From Streptomyces lydicus (lineage in GTDB: Bacteria > Actinomycetota > Actinomycetes > Streptomycetales > Streptomycetaceae), in assembly GCF_000717345.1 (NCBI RefSeq), contig NZ_JNZA01000043.1, forward strand, positions 1 to 64,000: 64,000 nucleotides of DNA, given 5' to 3'. Positions 16,567 to 25,896 of this stretch are shown one piece after another. Under the pieces are notes generated by a model. That model was not told the DNA's origin, did no database searches, and saw only the letters and a list, made by a program, of their open reading frames with translations. Every line of letters begins with the position of its first letter. Within the stretch, counting starts at the first letter, position 1. The position numbers and the translations under genes are program-made.

Positions 16567-17337
16567 CTAAACCGTGGTGCTGAGGACGAAGTCGAAGGTG
16601 CCGGTGTAGTGGCCGTCGGCGCTCTCCGGGCCGGTGAGGGCGAGGGTGCAGGCGCGGTTGAGCAGCCGGTCGGCGGCGTTGAGGGCGGCGAAGTCCCGGC
16701 CGTACGCCCGGGTGTCGTCGGGGAAGTACAGCTGGGTGACGAGCAGGGGCCCGCCGGACACCTGGACCTGGGTGTGGATGTGTGGTGCGCGCTGGCCCCA
16801 ACGGCCCCAGTAGTCACGGGGGATGATCGTCCGCAGGCGGTAGCCGCCCCGGCTGTCGGTGTACTGGTGGCCCCGCAGGGAGAACCCCGAGGTGTCGTAG
16901 TCGCCGTTCTCGTCGCACTGCCAGAACTCGATGAGCGTTCCGGGCAGCGGCGTGCACGAGGTGTCGTACACCACGCCGCCCAGGTCGAGCCGGACACCGC
17001 GGGTGCCGGGAGTGACCAGATCGCCGCGCTCGGGCGAGTGCGGCTTGAACAACGGCCCCTCGATGGACGCCGGGGTCTCCTGCCCCGAGCAGGCGGGGGT
17101 GACGGCGAGCGGACGCCCGGCAGCGGCACGCGTCGCCGCCGAGGGCCGGCCGGCCGTCGTGGCCTCGGCCACCGGACCGGCCGCGGCGGCCACGCCCGCC
17201 CCCAGCGCCACCGACGTCACGCCCACGGACGTGGACCTGAGGAAGGACCTCCGCGACCTCCCGCGCTCCTCGCCCGGGACCTCCGCGGGCTGCGGGCCGG
17301 GTGCCGCCCCCGGGCTGGTGTCGTCGGCGTACCGCAT
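16567..17337 (-). CDS. Tat-exported intradiol ring-cleavage dioxygenase
   Basis: A 256-aa protein with a twin-arginine signal (R29-R-S-F-L-R34, then hydrophobic Ala/Val to about 60) and a single intradiol dioxygenase domain. The Fe(III) ligands can be assigned by pattern as Y147 (GDYDTSG), Y176 (PRDYWG), H186 and H188 (APHIHTQV). It should cleave catechol-type aromatic rings outside the cytoplasm, fitting attack on lignin- or humus-derived phenols. Folded, iron-loaded export explains the Tat signal. GAGGAG lies before ATG 17337. The next gene downstream encodes a secreted repeat protein. Confidence 0.9.
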   Translation of the reverse strand: MRYADDTSPGAAPGPQPAEVPGEERGRSRRSFLRSTSVGVTSVALGAGVAAAAGPVAEATTAGRPSAATRAAAGRPLAVTPACSGQETPASIEGPLFKPHSPERGDLVTPGTRGVRLDLGGVVYDTSCTPLPGTLIEFWQCDENGDYDTSGFSLRGHQYTDSRGGYRLRTIIPRDYWGRWGQRAPHIHTQVQVSGGPLLVTQLYFPDDTRAYGRDFAALNAADRLLNRACTLALTGPESADGHYTGTFDFVLSTTV

Positions 17338-17478
17338 GGCATCTCCTCGCATGGATGGCGTCGTCGGTCGGTGCTCCGCGCCCAGCCTCCGATGCCCCGC
17401 CGCGGCGCACATGGGCCGGACGACGGACGCGTTGCGGTGTGACGAAACCCCCTGCGCGACGCCGTGGCACGGCGGTCG

Positions 17479-20007
17479 TCAGTGCCGCTCCGGTCCGCCC
17501 GCGACCCGGACCGCGATCTGCGTACGCGACCGCACCCCGAGCTTGTCCCGGATCCGGTCGAGATGGCTGGCCACGGTGCTCCTGGCGAGCCCCAGATGAG
17601 CGGCGATCTGCTGGTTGGTCATGCCCTCGGCAACCAGCCGCGCGACCGCCGACTCCCGCCCGGTCAGCGGACGGTGCACCGCCGCACCGCTTCGGTCCGC
17701 GCGTGCCCCGGCGTCCAGGGGGCCGCCCAGGGCGTGGGCGACCAGGCGCGTCCCGCGCAGCCGGCTACCGGCCGCCAGCGCGGCGTCCGCCACCGAAGGG
17801 CGCAACCGCTCCCCGGCCCGCGCCACGGCCGCCTCCACCTGCGCCCGCCAGTGCGCCTCAGGCTCGGTGTCGATCCGGCGGCGGGCCGCGGCCGCCGCCG
17901 CGTACAGCCGCAGCGCCCGCTCCGCATCGCCGCGCTCGGCGGCCACCACGGCGAGGCCCTCCACCGGGTAGAGCGCATGCAGGCTCTCCCCGTCCGGCGC
18001 GGTGCGCAGCACCTCGGCGAACCTGCGCCCGGCGGCGTCCGTGTCGCCCCGCGCCAGCTCGACCGCGCCCGCGGTGTGCAGGGCGGCCGCCAGTTGGCCG
18101 GGCGGGGCGCCCGCCGACAGTACGGGCAGACACTCCGCCATCAGCCGGGCCGCCCGGCCGGTACGCCCCAACTGAAGCAGCGCCCAGGCGAGATGGTGGC
18201 GGCACAGCGCGAGATCCAGCGGACGGCCGAGCCCGCGGACCACGTCGAGGCACTCGGTGAACACGGCCACCGCGGCGGAGAATTCGCCGCGGCACAGGTG
18301 GGCGGCGGCCAGCGCGTCCAGCGCGTTGGCCAGCCCGGCGGGGTGCCGCCGGGCGCGCTCGACGGCGACCGCGTCCTCGGCGAGGGCGAGGGCCGCCGCC
18401 GGATCCGCCTGCTGACACGCCGACCGCGCGGCCAGCGCCAGCGCCGCGCCACGCTCCGGGGAGCCGGCCGGCGCGTCCCGGAGGGCGCCCGCCAGGAGGT
18501 CGCGCGCGACCGTCAACTGCTCCTGCTGGTACCGCGATCGGGCCAGCGCCACCGCAAGCGGCAACCGGCGACCGTCACCGCGCAGCGCCGCGGCACGGGA
18601 AACGGCCGCGGCCAGGTTCTCCTGCTCACCGCCGAGCGGCAGCTCCGCGGTGTCCGGGAACACCGGGCCGGCGAGCCCGCCCGCCGCCTGCCGGGCCAGC
18701 CAGTCCAGCGCCCGGTCCCAGGTACCCGCCAGCTCCCCGGCCTCGGCGAGCCGGTCCAACCCGTAGGACCGGACGGCACCGAGCTGCCGGAACCGCTCCG
18801 CGCCCGGCCCGTCCCCCCGTACCCGTACGACCAGCGACTTCGCCTCCAGGGCGCAGACCACAGGCAGCACCTGCTCCCGTCGCACGCCCGCCGGCCCACC
18901 GCCTTCGTGCCCCCCGGGCCCGTCGACGCAGACCGCGGTGGCCCCCGCCGCGTCGAAGCCGCCGCCGAGCACCGAAAGCCGCCGGAACACCACCCGCTCC
19001 GACGCATCCAGCAACCGGTGGCTCCAGTCGATGGTGGCCGCCAGCTCACGATGGCGGCCCGGCCCCGTTCTGCTGCCGCCGGTCAGCAGGGACAGCTGGT
19101 CGTCCAGCCCGCGCAGGATGCCGGCCGGCGGGAGCGACCCCGCCCGGCCCGCCGCGAGCTCGACGGCCAGCGGCAATCCGTCGAGCCGACGGCAGATCTC
19201 GGCCACCGTACGCAGGTCACCGGGCGCCGGATCGAACCCCGCGTCGCACGACCTGGCGCGCTCCAGGAACAGCCGGACCGCCTCCGAGCGCAGCAGCGCG
19301 GCCGGGTCGTGGTCGTCGGCGACGGGCGGCAGCGACAGTTCACCGGCGCGGAAGACGACCTCGCCCGGCACCCGTAACGGCTCACGGCTGGTGGCGAGGA
19401 TCCGCAGCCGGGGGCAGCGGGCGAGCAGGTCCGCGGCGAGCCGGGCGGCGGCGGCGGCCAGATGCTCACAGCTGTCCAGGACCAGCAGCGTGCTCCGCGC
19501 GGTCAGCGCATGGACCAGCGCCTCCACTCCCACCCGGCCGCCGCGCTCCCGTACGCCCAGAGCCGCGGCCACATGCTGCGGAAGCTGCGCCCCCTCCGCC
19601 AGCCCGTCCAGCTCCACCAGCTGCGCACGGCCGGTCCGTCCGCCGCGCACACCGCCCGCGAGCTCCACCGCCAGCCGGGTCTTGCCCGTTCCGCCCGGGC
19701 CGGTCAGGGTCAGCAGCCGCGCCGACCGCAGCAGCGAGCGCAAGCGGGTCAGTTCCCGCTCGCGTCCGACGAACGCGTCGAGCGGGACGGGCAGCCCGCG
19801 GCCCGCCGGTTCCGCGTCCGCCGGCTCCACCTCCACCGCTTCCACGTCCGGCGGTTTCGCGCCAACCGGAACCTGCCGTGCCGCACGCCGCCGGTACGCC
19901 GCCTGCCGGCAGGCCCGGGAGCAGTAGCGCGCGGGCCGGCCCCCGCCGCCCCGCGCACGCTCCGCCAGCCGCGCCCCACACACCTCACATTCCCGCACCT
20001 CCGCCAC
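17479..20007 (-). CDS. Large LuxR-family ATPase regulator with N-terminal Cys motif
   Basis: About 842 aa. An N-terminal zinc-finger-like segment C7-x2-C10...C29-x3-C33 followed by a basic helix is joined by a linker to an AAA/NB-ARC-type ATPase: Walker A GPGGTGKT (103-110), Walker B LLVLDSCEH and a SREPL motif. A TPR-like helical region follows, then a C-terminal LuxR helix-turn-helix (LTGRESAVARLVAEG, TNQQIAAHLGLARSTVASHL). This is an ATP-dependent transcription activator of the LAL/AfsR-like kind with unknown signal. GTG at 20007 has AGGA upstream and starts just before the Cys motif; a longer frame reaches ATG 20157. It ends 141 bp before the dioxygenase start, so it may regulate that gene. 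Confidence 0.85.
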   Translation of the reverse strand: MAEVRECEVCGARLAERARGGGGRPARYCSRACRQAAYRRRAARQVPVGAKPPDVEAVEVEPADAEPAGRGLPVPLDAFVGRERELTRLRSLLRSARLLTLTGPGGTGKTRLAVELAGGVRGGRTGRAQLVELDGLAEGAQLPQHVAAALGVRERGGRVGVEALVHALTARSTLLVLDSCEHLAAAAARLAADLLARCPRLRILATSREPLRVPGEVVFRAGELSLPPVADDHDPAALLRSEAVRLFLERARSCDAGFDPAPGDLRTVAEICRRLDGLPLAVELAAGRAGSLPPAGILRGLDDQLSLLTGGSRTGPGRHRELAATIDWSHRLLDASERVVFRRLSVLGGGFDAAGATAVCVDGPGGHEGGGPAGVRREQVLPVVCALEAKSLVVRVRGDGPGAERFRQLGAVRSYGLDRLAEAGELAGTWDRALDWLARQAAGGLAGPVFPDTAELPLGGEQENLAAAVSRAAALRGDGRRLPLAVALARSRYQQEQLTVARDLLAGALRDAPAGSPERGAALALAARSACQQADPAAALALAEDAVAVERARRHPAGLANALDALAAAHLCRGEFSAAVAVFTECLDVVRGLGRPLDLALCRHHLAWALLQLGRTGRAARLMAECLPVLSAGAPPGQLAAALHTAGAVELARGDTDAAGRRFAEVLRTAPDGESLHALYPVEGLAVVAAERGDAERALRLYAAAAAARRRIDTEPEAHWRAQVEAAVARAGERLRPSVADAALAAGSRLRGTRLVAHALGGPLDAGARADRSGAAVHRPLTGRESAVARLVAEGMTNQQIAAHLGLARSTVASHLDRIRDKLGVRSRTQIAVRVAGGPERH

Positions 20008-20255
20008 ACCGGCATCCTGCCCAACACTCGACAGCCGCACCAGCGCCCCCGACCGGGGCCGCGACGCACCGGCCGACCTGCCCAACTCCCCTCGCACCGG
20101 CTGAAATCGGCCACCCGTGAATCGGCCGCCGACGACCCGACCCGCCGACGCGCGCACACGTTCCTTGACCGCGGAGAGTCACGTCGTACGCTGCATCCGG
20201 GGGTACGTCATCGCCGCTCGGCGGCGCTCTGTGACCGGGAAAACGGGGGGCACGG

Positions 20256-21302
20256 ATGGCCGTGCGCATTCACTTCAGTCTGGAAGATCTCGCCAGGACG
20301 CACATCGCCGAACGGCTCGATCCGCTGTGGGAGGTCCTGCTCAGCCTGCACCTGCTCCAGAACCGGGACGGGGCCGCGACCTTCGCCCGCTGGCGCCGGA
20401 ACACGCTGCCCCGGCTCGACGAACCGGCACGCGCACTGCTCGCCCTCGCCCCGCCGCGCGGCTACAGCCCGGACTTCCTCACGCCCGAGGCGTCCGCCCA
20501 CGGCCTGGAGGAGGGCCTCGACAGCCTGGCGTCCACCTCCCGCACCCGGCTCCGCACCGACCTCACGCGGTTCGCGCACGCCCACCACGCTCCGCTGTGG
20601 GTACGGCAGTTCGGCCAGCGCAACCTGCCGCACCTCGCCGACGCCGTGCGCACCTACTACTCCCTCGCCATCCAGCCGTACGAGAACCGGCTGCGCGGCG
20701 ATCTGGAGGCGGACCGGACCCGGCGCAGCCGCGACCTGCAGAGCGGCGGGGTGCAGCGGCTCCTCAACACCCTGCACCCCAAGCTGCACTGGCAGTCGCC
20801 GGTGCTGGAATTCAGCACGCTGAGCGTGGACCGCGACGTCCACCTGGAGGGGCGCGGGCTGCGCCTGATCCCGTCCTTCTTCTGCTGGCGCAGCCCCATC
20901 ATGCTCAGGGACCCGGACCTGACGCCGGTCCTGGTCTACCCCGTCGAACGCAGCACGGACTGGGCGGACGACGCCCGCGACGGACACCACTGGCGGAGCG
21001 AACCGAAGAGTCCGTGTGCGGCCCTGCTGGGTCCCACCCGGGCCGCGGCCCTGGAGATGGTGGCCGGCGGCTGCACCACGTCCGAGCTCGCCCGCCGGCT
21101 CAGCGTCTCACCGGCCACCGCCACCCACCACACCGCCATACTCCGCGAGGCCGGACTGATCGCCTCGTGCCGCACGGGCGGCAGCGTGCACCACACGCTC
21201 AGCGCGCTGGGCGAGGCGCTGTTACGGGGTGACGGGAGGGTTCACGAGTCCGGGTGGTCGCGCCGCCAGGGCACCACGACGACCTGGTCCTCGTCCTCGT
21301 AG
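20256..21302 (+). CDS. Winged-helix (ArsR-like) transcriptional regulator
   Basis: A 348-aa regulator. The long N-terminal region (MAVRIHFSLEDLARTHIAE...) has no recognised ligand domain but is typical of streptomycete regulators that end in an ArsR-like helix-turn-helix, here TTSELARRLSVSPATATHHT (266-330 region) plus a GGSVHHTLS wing. GGGGGG lies before ATG 20256. The last 20 residues (WSRRQGTTTTWSSSS) are low-complexity and lie antisense to the end of the next gene, with a 61-bp tail-to-tail overlap. This suggests the original stop was lost and the frame ran on. Confidence 0.8.
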   Translation: MAVRIHFSLEDLARTHIAERLDPLWEVLLSLHLLQNRDGAATFARWRRNTLPRLDEPARALLALAPPRGYSPDFLTPEASAHGLEEGLDSLASTSRTRLRTDLTRFAHAHHAPLWVRQFGQRNLPHLADAVRTYYSLAIQPYENRLRGDLEADRTRRSRDLQSGGVQRLLNTLHPKLHWQSPVLEFSTLSVDRDVHLEGRGLRLIPSFFCWRSPIMLRDPDLTPVLVYPVERSTDWADDARDGHHWRSEPKSPCAALLGPTRAAALEMVAGGCTTSELARRLSVSPATATHHTAILREAGLIASCRTGGSVHHTLSALGEALLRGDGRVHESGWSRRQGTTTTWSSSS

Positions 21303-21646
21303 ATGATCCGCCCGGGGTCGGTGGACTCGACCCGTTCGCAGTCCACCGCGTGCGTGGCCAGCAGGTCCAGGTAGCCGTCCACGCGCGCGAGGAGATGCAC
21401 CGCGGTGGACTTGAACCACGCCACCGCGCCCGGGTTCACCGCGTGGTCGTAGACCGAGGGGTCGACCTCCGACGGGTTGGTGTAGTGGGTGTCGTACCAG
21501 TCGTTGCCGGCACGCCAGAACCGGTACTGCTCCTCGCTCAGCCTGCCGTCCCGCGCCAGACCGTTGGCCAGCCCGAAGATCCCGGGGAAGTGTCCCCGAG
21601 GGCTGCGCGTGGTCCCCTGGAACCGCACGTACACCGTCTCACCCAC
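21242..21646 (-). CDS. Hypothetical protein (134 aa)
   Basis: A 134-aa soluble protein, MGETVYVRFQGTTRSPRGH..., rich in aromatic residues (FWRAGNDWYDTHYTNP) and with an orderly C-terminal strand DEDQVVVVPWRRDHPDS. There is no signal peptide or membrane segment. The regular composition across the full frame makes it a credible gene; no function is recognised. Its 3' end overlaps the regulator gene on the other strand. Confidence 0.7.
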   Translation of the reverse strand: MGETVYVRFQGTTRSPRGHFPGIFGLANGLARDGRLSEEQYRFWRAGNDWYDTHYTNPSEVDPSVYDHAVNPGAVAWFKSTAVHLLARVDGYLDLLATHAVDCERVESTDPGRIIYEDEDQVVVVPWRRDHPDS

Positions 21647-21831
21647 GCGTCTGCCTCCACCTCACCCGGCCGTCTTCCGGGGGAGTCTGCCAGGCCCGCG
21701 ACGACCCGGGCGTGGCCGGCGGGGCGAAAACGCCCGGCCCGCGCGGTGCCGTCCGCCATCCGTTCCACGCCCGTCCCCGCCGACGGCGCGTCACCCCGGC
21801 CCGGCGGGAGGGCGGCTGGAACATCGGGCCC

Positions 21832-24126
21832 ATGGCGGCGATGCGGACGGGAACGGGCGACAGCGGGCAGGGGCGGGGGCGTGGCCCCTGGGACTGGTGC
21901 GTACGGGCTCCGCGCCGGGTGCTGATCGTGGCCGGAATGCTGTGCGTGCTGTTCGGCTGGACGGCGTCCGGGCTGGACCAGCGGCTCTCCGTCGGGGGGT
22001 TCGTCGCCTCGGGGACGCCCTCCGCCCGGGCCGAGGAGTGGGCCGCCCGGTTCGGGGCCGACAGCCCGGAACTCCTCCTGGTACTGCACCCGCGGGACGC
22101 CCGTGAGTCGCTGGACAGCCCGGCGGTACGGGCGGCGGGACGCCGGATGACCCAGCGGCTCGCTGCCGAACCGGGGGTGCTGCGGGCGCGTTCGTACTGG
22201 ACCGGCCCGGACCGCCAACTGCAGTCGCCCGACGGGCGGTTCGCGCTCGTACGGGTCGATCTGCGGGGCAGCGAGACCGACACGGCCCGCACCGCGCAGC
22301 GGCTGGTGCCGCGCTACACCGCCCGCGGCGGCCCCTTCGACGTGCGGGCCACCGGCGCCGCGTGGAGCCTGGCACAGTCCACCGCACAGGCGCACACGGA
22401 CCTGGTACGGGCCGAACTGATCGCGGCACCGCTGACCTTCGCGATCCTGGCCGTGGCCTTCCGGTCGCTGTTGGCCGCGCTGCTGCCGGTGCTGGTCGGC
22501 GGGGTGTCGGCGGTCGGCGCGCTGGCGGTGCTGAGGGTGCTCACCGCCGTCACCGACGTCTCCGTCTTCGCCGTCAACCTGATCGGGGCGCTGGGCTTCG
22601 GCCTCGCGGTGGACTACGCACTGTTCATGGTGGCGCGGTTCCGGGAGGAACGGGCGCGCGGGCTGACACCGCCGGATGCCGCACGGGCCAGTATGCGCAC
22701 CGCCGGCCGTACGGTCGCGGTGTCGGCGGGCACGGTGACCGCCGCGCTGGCCGCCCTGCTGGTGTTCCCCTTCTCCTTCCTGCGCTCGATGGCGTACGCG
22801 GGGATGGCGGTGGTGGTGCTGGCGGCGCTGACGGCGGTGATCGTGCTGCCGGCCGTCCTGGCGTGCTGGGGTCCGCGGGTGGAGTCGTCGGATCCGTTCG
22901 CGTGTCTGCGGTGGGCTCCGGCACCGACGATCGGCGCGGACAGCACCCTGTGGCGCGCGGTCGCGCGGGCGGTCACCCGGCGCCCGCTGCGGTGGGGGAC
23001 CGGCTGCCTGCTGTTGCTGGCGGTGCTGGTGGTGCCGTTCGGGCACGGGCGCCTGGGACTGGCCGACGAGCGGATCCTGCCGGGCGGCGTGGAGGCCCAT
23101 GCGACAGCCGATCTCATCCGCCGCGAGTGGGGGACCTCCGCCGACGGGGCGCTGACGGTCGTCCTGCCCCGGGCCGATCCGGTGGCCGGGCGCGCCGCAC
23201 TGGACGCGTACGGACGCAGGCTGTCCGCGCTGCCCGGTGTGCGCGAGGCGGTCACGGCGACGGGACGGTACGAGGGCGGCAGACGGGTCGGCGGGGGAGT
23301 GCCGGCCGGTGCCGGCAGCCGGCCGGGCGGCACCGTGGCGACGCTGACGATGACGCCCGACCCGCAGTCCGAGCGGGCCGCCGGCCTGGTCCGCGCGGTG
23401 CGCCGCCTGCCGTCCCCCGGCCCCGCGCACCTCGCCGGCTGGGCCGCACAGGTCGTCGACGCCCGCGCGGCGCTGACGAGCAGACTCGCGCCGGCGCTCG
23501 CGCTGATCGCCGCGGGGACCCTCACGGTGGTGTTCCTGTTCACCCGCAGCGTCCTGATCCCGCTGAAGGTCCTCGCCGTGGCCGCACTGAGCCTCACCGC
23601 CGCGCTGGGCGGTGTCGTCCACGTCTTCCAGGACGGCCATCTGCACCGGCTGCTGGGGGACTTCACCGTCACGGGCACCCTGGACATGACCATTCCGCTG
23701 CTGCTGTTCAGCGTGGCGTTCGGGCTGTCCGTGGACTACGAACTGTTCCTGCTGTCCCGGATCCAGGAGCACTACCGGGCCACCGGGGACAACACGGCCG
23801 CGGTCGTCCACGGCATCGCCCGCACCGGCCGGCTGTTCACCGCGGCGGCCCTCGCGGTCGCGGTGGCGACCGGCGCGCTCGCCACCTCGGGGGTCCTGCT
23901 GCTCAAGGAACTGGGGTTCGGCCTGGCGCTGGCCGTACTCGTCGATGCCACGGTGGTACGCGGTGTGCTCGTACCGGCGGTGATGCGGCTGGCCGGGCGC
24001 GCCAACTGGTGGGCGCCCGCCCGGGTCCGGCCGGGGCGGGGCCGGGGACCGGCGCCCGCGGACCCGTGCCCGGGAGGCGAGCCGTCGGCCGCGCCGGAGC
24101 TGCCGGCCGCCGGCCGGGCCGGATGA
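21832..24126 (+). CDS. MMPL/RND family transporter
   Basis: About 764 aa, a two-halved MMPL exporter. Each half has one helix, a large extracytoplasmic loop and a five-helix bundle. The paired signature helices are GFGLAVDYALFMVARF and AFGLSVDYELFLLSRI, carrying the Asp and Tyr residues of proton-coupled MMPL/RND pumps. Actinobacterial MMPL proteins export lipids and polyketide or fatty-acyl products. It converges with the ACP gene (9-bp gap) of the KS-reductase-ACP module, which suggests it exports that product. The start is uncertain between ATG 21832 and ATG 21841. The C-terminal tail is Pro/Gly-rich. Confidence 0.9.
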   Translation: MAAMRTGTGDSGQGRGRGPWDWCVRAPRRVLIVAGMLCVLFGWTASGLDQRLSVGGFVASGTPSARAEEWAARFGADSPELLLVLHPRDARESLDSPAVRAAGRRMTQRLAAEPGVLRARSYWTGPDRQLQSPDGRFALVRVDLRGSETDTARTAQRLVPRYTARGGPFDVRATGAAWSLAQSTAQAHTDLVRAELIAAPLTFAILAVAFRSLLAALLPVLVGGVSAVGALAVLRVLTAVTDVSVFAVNLIGALGFGLAVDYALFMVARFREERARGLTPPDAARASMRTAGRTVAVSAGTVTAALAALLVFPFSFLRSMAYAGMAVVVLAALTAVIVLPAVLACWGPRVESSDPFACLRWAPAPTIGADSTLWRAVARAVTRRPLRWGTGCLLLLAVLVVPFGHGRLGLADERILPGGVEAHATADLIRREWGTSADGALTVVLPRADPVAGRAALDAYGRRLSALPGVREAVTATGRYEGGRRVGGGVPAGAGSRPGGTVATLTMTPDPQSERAAGLVRAVRRLPSPGPAHLAGWAAQVVDARAALTSRLAPALALIAAGTLTVVFLFTRSVLIPLKVLAVAALSLTAALGGVVHVFQDGHLHRLLGDFTVTGTLDMTIPLLLFSVAFGLSVDYELFLLSRIQEHYRATGDNTAAVVHGIARTGRLFTAAALAVAVATGALATSGVLLLKELGFGLALAVLVDATVVRGVLVPAVMRLAGRANWWAPARVRPGRGRGPAPADPCPGGEPSAAPELPAAGRAG

Positions 24127-24135
24127 GGGGCCCGC

Positions 24136-24504
24136 TCACCCCGTGGGCGTACGCTCCGGCCGCGCGGCCGTGCCCGCCGTCTCGGACTCCGACCGGAGCG
24201 TCGCGACGTACTCGGCCGCCTCGCCGAGGGTCATCCCGGGGCGCAGTTCGGTGTCGGCGCTGTGCACGCCGAGGTGGGCGCCCATCACGAGGGCGAACTC
24301 CAGCAGTGCGAGCGAGTCGATGTCGAGCTCCTCGAACGTCGCGCCGGGCCGCAGCTCGCTCTCCAGGAAGCCGAACGTCTCCGTCAGCGCCGTACAGATC
24401 GCGGCGTACGCCTCGGACGCGCCGGGAGACACCGCGGCGGATCCGGGCGGGGAGCCAGGGGCGGACTCGGGACCGGGCAGGGGGGCGGACACGGGATCAG
24501 ACAC
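24136..24504 (-). CDS. Acyl carrier protein
   Basis: A 122-aa carrier protein. After a Pro/Ser-rich N-terminal extension of about 30 residues comes a normal ACP four-helix domain with the phosphopantetheine attachment site D61-I-D-S64-L. It should carry acyl thioesters for the KS and reductase encoded upstream. GTG 24504 overlaps the TGA of the reductase gene by 8 bases (GTGTCTGA), so translation is probably coupled. The extension is longer than in FabD-cluster ACPs, arguing against a housekeeping fatty-acid role. Confidence 0.9.
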   Translation of the reverse strand: MSDPVSAPLPGPESAPGSPPGSAAVSPGASEAYAAICTALTETFGFLESELRPGATFEELDIDSLALLEFALVMGAHLGVHSADTELRPGMTLGEAAEYVATLRSESETAGTAARPERTPTG

Positions 24505-25684
24505 GAGCGTTCACAGCTCCCTTCCGTACGGAACCGGCCCGAGCGGAGCCGGCAGGTGACGGGGCGGCGGACACGGCGTCGCTCATGCCGGCGCGCACGT
24601 ACTCCGCGGTGAGTTCCCCGGGCGGATCCAGGCCGGCCGTCGCGGCTGCCAGCCGCGTCCGGTCGTAGCGGCGCCGGGACCACCAGTGCGGGGTCAGTCC
24701 GGCGGCCAGCCGCATCAGGGACCGTTCGAGCGGCCGCATCCGTTCCGGGGCGAGCTCCGGATCGAGCTCGATGTCGAGCCAGTCGCACGGCTCCAGCGCG
24801 AGACGCAGCAGCCTCTGCACCGAGCAGTCCTGAGGGTGGGTCACATGAAACGTCTCGACCCCGGCCGCCTCGCGCGTCGCACACCGCAGCATCGCGGCCA
24901 CCGCCCAGTCCACCTGGAGCAGGTTGACCAGGGCATCGGGCCGGCCGGGCATCCGCGCCGTGTACGGAAAGCTCAGGTCCTCGGCGGCCAGACCGGCGGC
25001 GCGCAGCACGAGCGCACGGTCCTGCTGACCGAGCAGACTGGTCCGGGCGGCCTGCACCGCCAGCCAGTGGCGCGGCTCGCCCGGCTCCGCGGGCCGGCCC
25101 GTGACCAGCAGGGCCGGCCGGAACACCACCGCCGCCCGGCCGGTGTCCTGCGCCCAGCGGCGCACCCTCACCTCGGCCCGGTACTTCGACTCCTCGTAGG
25201 CGGTGGCGAACCCGTACCGCTCCTCCAGCGCGTCCTCGGGCACCACGCCCTCGCGCCGCTTCCCGGCCACGAACGCCGTACTGATGTGGAACAGCCGCGT
25301 CCCGCGCGCACCCGCGGCGAGCAGTTCCAGGATGCGCCCGGTGCCCTCCACATTGGTCCGGTGGAGCGCCGCCGCCCGACCCAGCGGACTGGTGTCCGCG
25401 GCGCAGTGCCACACCTCCTGCGTCCGCCACGCCAGCGCGCTGTGCTCCGCGGCGGACAGCCCCAGCCGGGGCGCGGTGAGTTCGACCGGTACGGGGGTCA
25501 CCCGCCGGCGGAAGTCGGTTTCCTCGCACCGGGAACCGGTACTGCGGACGGCCCGCAGCAACCGGTCCCGGGCTGTCTCCGGATCGCCCCGTACCAGGGC
25601 GCAGACGGGTCGGTCGTCCCTCCGCAGCAGCGCGGCGAGCAGATGGGCTCCGAGGAAGCCGGTGGCACCGGTGACCGTGATCAA
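24497..25684 (-). CDS. SDR/thioester-reductase-like enzyme, TTG start
   Basis: About 395 aa, an extended SDR of the thioester-reductase (carboxylic acid reductase R-domain) type. The NAD(P) loop is T5-G-A-T-G-F-L-G12; HISTAFVAG gives the catalytic Ser/Thr and YEESKYRAE the Tyr-x3-Lys pair. R-domains reduce a carrier-bound acyl thioester to aldehyde or alcohol; a stand-alone one next to an ACP gene fits product release. TTG at 25684 was chosen because AAGGAG lies 7 bases upstream and the Rossmann strand starts immediately; upstream residues are random-looking. It overlaps the ACP gene by 8 bases. Confidence 0.85.
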   Translation of the reverse strand: MITVTGATGFLGAHLLAALLRRDDRPVCALVRGDPETARDRLLRAVRSTGSRCEETDFRRRVTPVPVELTAPRLGLSAAEHSALAWRTQEVWHCAADTSPLGRAAALHRTNVEGTGRILELLAAGARGTRLFHISTAFVAGKRREGVVPEDALEERYGFATAYEESKYRAEVRVRRWAQDTGRAAVVFRPALLVTGRPAEPGEPRHWLAVQAARTSLLGQQDRALVLRAAGLAAEDLSFPYTARMPGRPDALVNLLQVDWAVAAMLRCATREAAGVETFHVTHPQDCSVQRLLRLALEPCDWLDIELDPELAPERMRPLERSLMRLAAGLTPHWWSRRRYDRTRLAAATAGLDPPGELTAEYVRAGMSDAVSAAPSPAGSARAGSVRKGAVNARV

Positions 25685-25780
25685 CGACTCACTCCTTCGA
25701 CGGCGTGCCGGCCAGGACGCGGCAGCGCCGCCGAGCCGCACCCCACAACACCCGCACAACGGATGATTGTCCTATTTATG

Positions 25781-25800
25781 TGCAGTACGTTGCAGTATGT
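25781..25800 (-). promoter_or_regulatory. Tandem 10-bp direct repeat, candidate operator
   Basis: Two adjacent units TGCAGTACGT and TGCAGTATGT lie in the 212-bp gap between the KAS stop and the reductase start, in an unusually AT-rich patch (gattgtcctatttatgtgc). One helical turn between units is the spacing expected for side-by-side binding of a regulator. Together with the gap it suggests an internal promoter for reductase-ACP. Confidence 0.4.
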
Positions 25801-25896
25801 CGGAGCGTCAGGGAACGCGCTCCTCGGCGCACAGGCGACGGACGGGCATTCGCGTGAAGTCTCCGGGGGCCGCCCCGACCGCCCCGCCGTACGGAG

